From positions 1 through 7,990 of the forward strand of contig JAJAYS010000058.1 of NCBI GenBank assembly GCA_026786065.1: a stretch of 7,990 nucleotides of DNA, read 5' to 3'. Both the position numbers and the translations under genes were made by a program. Below are positions 6,339 through 7,990 of the stretch, piece by piece (positions within the stretch are counted from its first letter, which is position 1; every line of letters begins with the position of its first letter). The notes under the pieces are model-generated. The model made no database searches. It was given only the letters and a program-made list of their open reading frames with translations, and was not told where the DNA came from. This DNA is from Polaromonas sp. GTDB taxonomy: Bacteria; Pseudomonadota; Gammaproteobacteria; Burkholderiales; Burkholderiaceae_C.

Positions 6339-6344
6339 ATTATC
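6339..6344 (-). promoter_or_regulatory. Possible -10 element with near-leaderless start for aroC
   Basis: On the minus strand GATAAT (5 of 6 bases of TATAAT) is separated from the aroC ATG by 8 bp, the same spacing as the CACAAT before the EamA gene. The transcript would begin about 2 nt before the start codon. No convincing -35 box is seen at 16-18 bp. Confidence 0.33.
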
Positions 6345-6408
6345 CCAGAGCGCTTTGAAGCGGCTTGGCACGAAGCCTTTCGAATTGGGCGATGCGCCAC
6401 CCAACTAC

Positions 6409-6486
6409 GATCATTCCGGCCACCGAGCCGGGATCCATGACGGTATCGTCGTGGGCGCGTGGATCCCGGATCAAGTCCTGGATGAC
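6409..6486. repeat. Inverted pair of REP-like stem-loop elements
   Basis: Two copies of an element starting TGGATCCCGG and ending GGAATGAT or GGATGAC face away from each other: 6409-6437 on the minus strand and 6460-6486 on the plus strand. Each folds alone: ATTCCGGC/GCCGGGAT (6413-6420 with 6427-6434) and ATCCCGGA/TCCTGGAT (6463-6470 with 6476-6483). Together they also form a long stem, CCGGGATCCA (6428-6437) with TGGATCCCGG (6460-6469). Translations such as WIPDQV.DD and VIQDLIRDP are familiar from spurious ORFs over such repeats in many proteobacteria. They occupy the non-coding gap between aroC and the CBS gene. Confidence 0.7.
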
Positions 6487-6487
6487 A

Positions 6488-6558
6488 AAAAGGGGGTTGA
6501 GCCTGGTGCGCAAAAGGGCGTCAAGCCCGCGAAGAAAACGGGTGTCAAGCCTGGCTGG
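6488..6558. repeat. Degenerate 24-bp tandem repeat, three units
   Basis: Units at 6488-6511, 6512-6534 and 6535-6558 each begin AAAA plus a G-rich run, then TTGAGCCTGG, TCAAGCCCG or TCAAGCCTGG. On the minus strand each unit becomes a GGCTTGA-like segment, then CCC and a T-run. The middle one, GGGC-TTGAC-GCCC-TTTT, is a minimal 4-bp stem with a short T-tract. The array is 14-84 bp downstream of the CBS gene's stop and could give weak, repeated termination for it. No gene is supported here. Confidence 0.5.
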
Positions 6559-6571
6559 CGCGCCCCGCAAT

Positions 6572-7027
6572 TCAGGCCGGGTCGGCGTCTCTCTCTTCCG
6601 GCCAATCCCGGATGTACGCCCGCAGCATCTTGTTCTCAAAGTTCTGGCTGTCCACGACCGCCTTCGCCACGTCGTAGAAGCTGATCACGCCCATCAGGGT
6701 TTTCTGGTTCATCACCGGCACGTAGCGGGAATGGTGTTCGAGCATCATGCGCCGCACTTCGTTGATCTCGGTATCTGAGTTGCAGGTCAGCGGATGGGCG
6801 TCCATCGCGGTGCGCACGACGGACTGGCCCATCTGGCCGCCATTCTTGACAACGCAGAAGATCAATTCGCGGAAGGTCAGCATGCCGACAAGGGCGCCGT
6901 ACTCCATGACCACCAGCGAGCCGATGTCTTTTTCGGCCATGATTTCAGCTGCCTTGGCCAAAGGCTCGTCCGGGGGAACGGTGTAGAGCGTGTTGCCCTT
7001 GACGCGCAAGATGTCTGAAACTTTCAT
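6572..7027 (-). CDS. Stand-alone two-CBS-domain protein
   Basis: Small cytoplasmic protein of 151 residues made of a CBS pair (Bateman module). CBS1 spans about 1-62 (MKVSDILRVKGNTLYTVPPD...IMAEKDIGSLVVME..LVGMLTFREL) and CBS2 about 68-135 (VRTAMDAHPLTCNSDTEINE...HHSRYVPVMNQKTLMGVISFYDVAKAV). A short charged tail, DWPEERDADPA, follows. Such modules bind adenosyl ligands such as AMP, ATP or S-adenosylmethionine and usually regulate a partner; no catalytic domain is attached here. The frame is open to 7111, but the ATG at 7027 is preferred because CGGAG lies 8 nt upstream and the product then starts at the domain. It is divergent from the metY-type gene with a 151-bp shared region. Partner and ligand are unknown. 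Confidence 0.92.
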   Translation of the reverse strand: MKVSDILRVKGNTLYTVPPDEPLAKAAEIMAEKDIGSLVVMEYGALVGMLTFRELIFCVVKNGGQMGQSVVRTAMDAHPLTCNSDTEINEVRRMMLEHHSRYVPVMNQKTLMGVISFYDVAKAVVDSQNFENKMLRAYIRDWPEERDADPA

Positions 7028-7058
7028 CGTTCGGCTCCGATTAAGGCTAAGGCGTTTT

Positions 7059-7087
7059 ATTGTGGACCTCCCGGAAGTGGGCTGCAA
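7059..7087 (-). promoter_or_regulatory. Possible sigma70-type promoter of the CBS gene
   Basis: On the minus strand TTGCAG (7082-7087), a 17-bp spacer and CACAAT (7059-7064) give a plausible transcript start near 7052 and a leader of about 25 nt containing the ribosome site. Matches to consensus are only 3 of 6 and 4 of 6. Confidence 0.33.
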
Positions 7088-7099
7088 GTAAAGCCATGC

Positions 7100-7126
7100 G
7101 TGGGGCGGCACAATTTACCCCACAAT
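7100..7126 (+). promoter_or_regulatory. Inverted repeat and CACAAT direct repeat upstream of the metY-type gene
   Basis: GTGGGG (7100-7105) and CCCCAC (7118-7123) form a 6-bp inverted repeat with a 12-nt loop. CACAAT occurs at 7109-7114 and again at 7121-7126, either of which could act as a -10 box for the plus-strand gene. No SAM riboswitch fold or MetR-like TGAA-N5-TTCA site was recognised. It lies in the divergent control region. Confidence 0.3.
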
Positions 7127-7178
7127 CGCGGCAGCCCCGCCCACCCCAATCCCTTGCAAAGACCCGAAAGGCACCGTC

Positions 7179-7990
7179 ATGCCCGGTTACTCCGACCCCG
7201 GATTCGACACTCTGGCCCTGCACGCCGGCGCGGCGCCCGACCCGGCCACCGGCGCCAGAGCAGTGCCGATTCATCTCACCACCTCTTTTGTTTTCGAATC
7301 CAGCGAGCATGCAGCCAGCCTGTTCAACCTGGAACGCGCCGGCCACGTTTACTCCCGCATCAGCAACCCGACCAACGCCGTACTGGAGCAGCGCGTTGCA
7401 GCACTCGAAGACGGCATTGGGGCGATTGCCACAGCCAGCGGCCAGGCCGCGCTGCATCTGGCCATAGCCACGCTGATGGGCGCGGGCGCGCACATCGTCG
7501 CCAGCAGCGCGCTCTACGGCGGCTCGCACAACCTGTTGCACTACACCCTGCGGCGCTTCGGCATCGAAACCAGCTTCGTCAAGCCGGGCGACATCGACGG
7601 CTGGCGCAACGCCGTCCAGCCGAACACCCGCCTGTTTTTTGGCGAGACGGTCGGCAATCCGGGGCTTGACGTACTCGACATCCCGACGGTCGCAGCGCTG
7701 GCCCACGAAGCCGGCGTGCCGCTGCTGGTCGATTCAACGCTGACTTCGCCCTGGCTCATAAAGCCGTTCGAGCACGGCGCCGATCTGGTGTATCACTCGG
7801 CCACCAAATTCCTGAGCGGGCACGGCACGGTGATTGGCGGCATCGTCGTCGATGGCGGCAGCTTCGATTGGGATTCGCCCCGCGCAGCCGGGAAATTTGC
7901 CGAGCTGACAGCGGCCTACGACGGATTTCACGGCATGGTCTTCAACGAGGAAAGCACCGTCGGCGCCTTTTTGCTGCGCGCCCGCCGAGA
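7179..7990 (+). CDS. metY: O-acetylhomoserine sulfhydrylase (Cys/Met PLP family), partial
   Basis: Cytoplasmic PLP enzyme expected to make homocysteine from O-acetylhomoserine and sulfide in methionine biosynthesis. The first 270 codons are present and the gene runs off the right edge (family length about 425-435). The start MPGYSDPGFDTLALHAGAAP with TTSFVFES is typical. YSRISNPT (58-65) carries the Tyr and Arg that contact PLP phosphate of the adjacent subunit, ALYGGS (111-116) the ring-stacking Tyr113, VDSTLTSPW (184-192) Asp185 for the pyridine nitrogen, and SATKFLSGHG (207-216) the Schiff-base Lys210. The insert around 228-255 (SFDWDSP...YDGFHGMVF) is characteristic of the sulfhydrylase branch rather than cystathionine synthases or lyases. 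GAAAGG lies 8 nt before the ATG. O-succinylhomoserine or direct sulfur donors other than sulfide cannot be excluded. Confidence 0.93.
   Translation, partial: MPGYSDPGFDTLALHAGAAPDPATGARAVPIHLTTSFVFESSEHAASLFNLERAGHVYSRISNPTNAVLEQRVAALEDGIGAIATASGQAALHLAIATLMGAGAHIVASSALYGGSHNLLHYTLRRFGIETSFVKPGDIDGWRNAVQPNTRLFFGETVGNPGLDVLDIPTVAALAHEAGVPLLVDSTLTSPWLIKPFEHGADLVYHSATKFLSGHGTVIGGIVVDGGSFDWDSPRAAGKFAELTAAYDGFHGMVFNEESTVGAFLLRARR

Noticed and set aside
6350..6352. A missing active-site glutamate in AroC (SARLT instead of SARET).
   Set aside because: Leucine here is, as I recall, common in Burkholderiales chorismate synthases, and all other signatures are intact; the affected residue is 130, inside 5221-6330.
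6340..6639. A 99-codon minus-strand frame downstream of the CBS domain.
   Set aside because: It overlaps the CBS gene in another frame and its recognisable part is VIQDLIRDP, again the translated repeat.
6355..6684. A small plus-strand protein with KKGVKPG-like repeats.
   Set aside because: It covers a REP-like element and then runs antisense into the CBS gene, with no ribosome site. The WIPDQV.DD string is a familiar artefact of translated repeats.

Overview
The window looks like ordinary chromosome of a high-GC betaproteobacterium, most likely a Comamonadaceae member of the Polaromonas/Rhodoferax/Variovorax kind. This rests on the protein flavour (AroC, MetY and an IclR regulator of the PcaR/PobR type), the strong GC3 that gives long antisense shadow ORFs, and two copies of a short intergenic element of a kind I associate with that family. 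No tRNA, rRNA, CRISPR array, transposase or phage gene is visible.

Layout. Positions 1-2014 (minus strand) hold part of a branched-chain amino acid type ABC uptake operon: the periplasmic binding protein (842-2014), then the first 222 codons of a LivH-type permease (666 down to the left edge). The 284-bp region 2015-2298 separates this operon from a divergent IclR-family regulator (2299-2963, plus strand). The regulator is clearly a pseudogene: the recognition part of its DNA-binding domain is deleted with a frameshift, there is an in-frame TAA, and the last few codons are missing. The intergenic region still carries two 15-bp PcaR-box-like sites as an inverted pair, plus a perfect 15-bp palindrome in the putative livK promoter. 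It therefore looks like a control region that has outlived its regulator.

The pseudogene runs directly into the 3' end of a convergent short-chain dehydrogenase of the YghA/YdaD type (2970-3995, minus). A ten-helix EamA/DMT exporter (4127-5011, plus) diverges from it and converges on chorismate synthase aroC (5221-6330, minus). The 209-bp gap between those two carries the second copy of the intergenic element and an inverted repeat over the aroC stop. Upstream of aroC, 6331-6571 is non-coding and repeat-rich, with an inverted pair of REP-like stem-loops and a degenerate 24-bp tandem repeat. It is followed by a two-CBS-domain protein (6572-7027, minus) and, divergent from that, an O-acetylhomoserine sulfhydrylase (metY-type, 7179 to the right edge).

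The genes do not form one pathway: solute uptake, a stress-type oxidoreductase, an exporter, aromatic amino acid biosynthesis and methionine biosynthesis sit side by side. I see no convincing undescribed system. The most interesting content is the decayed regulator beside preserved operator-like DNA, the repeats, and a G-quadruplex-type tract in the permease leader.
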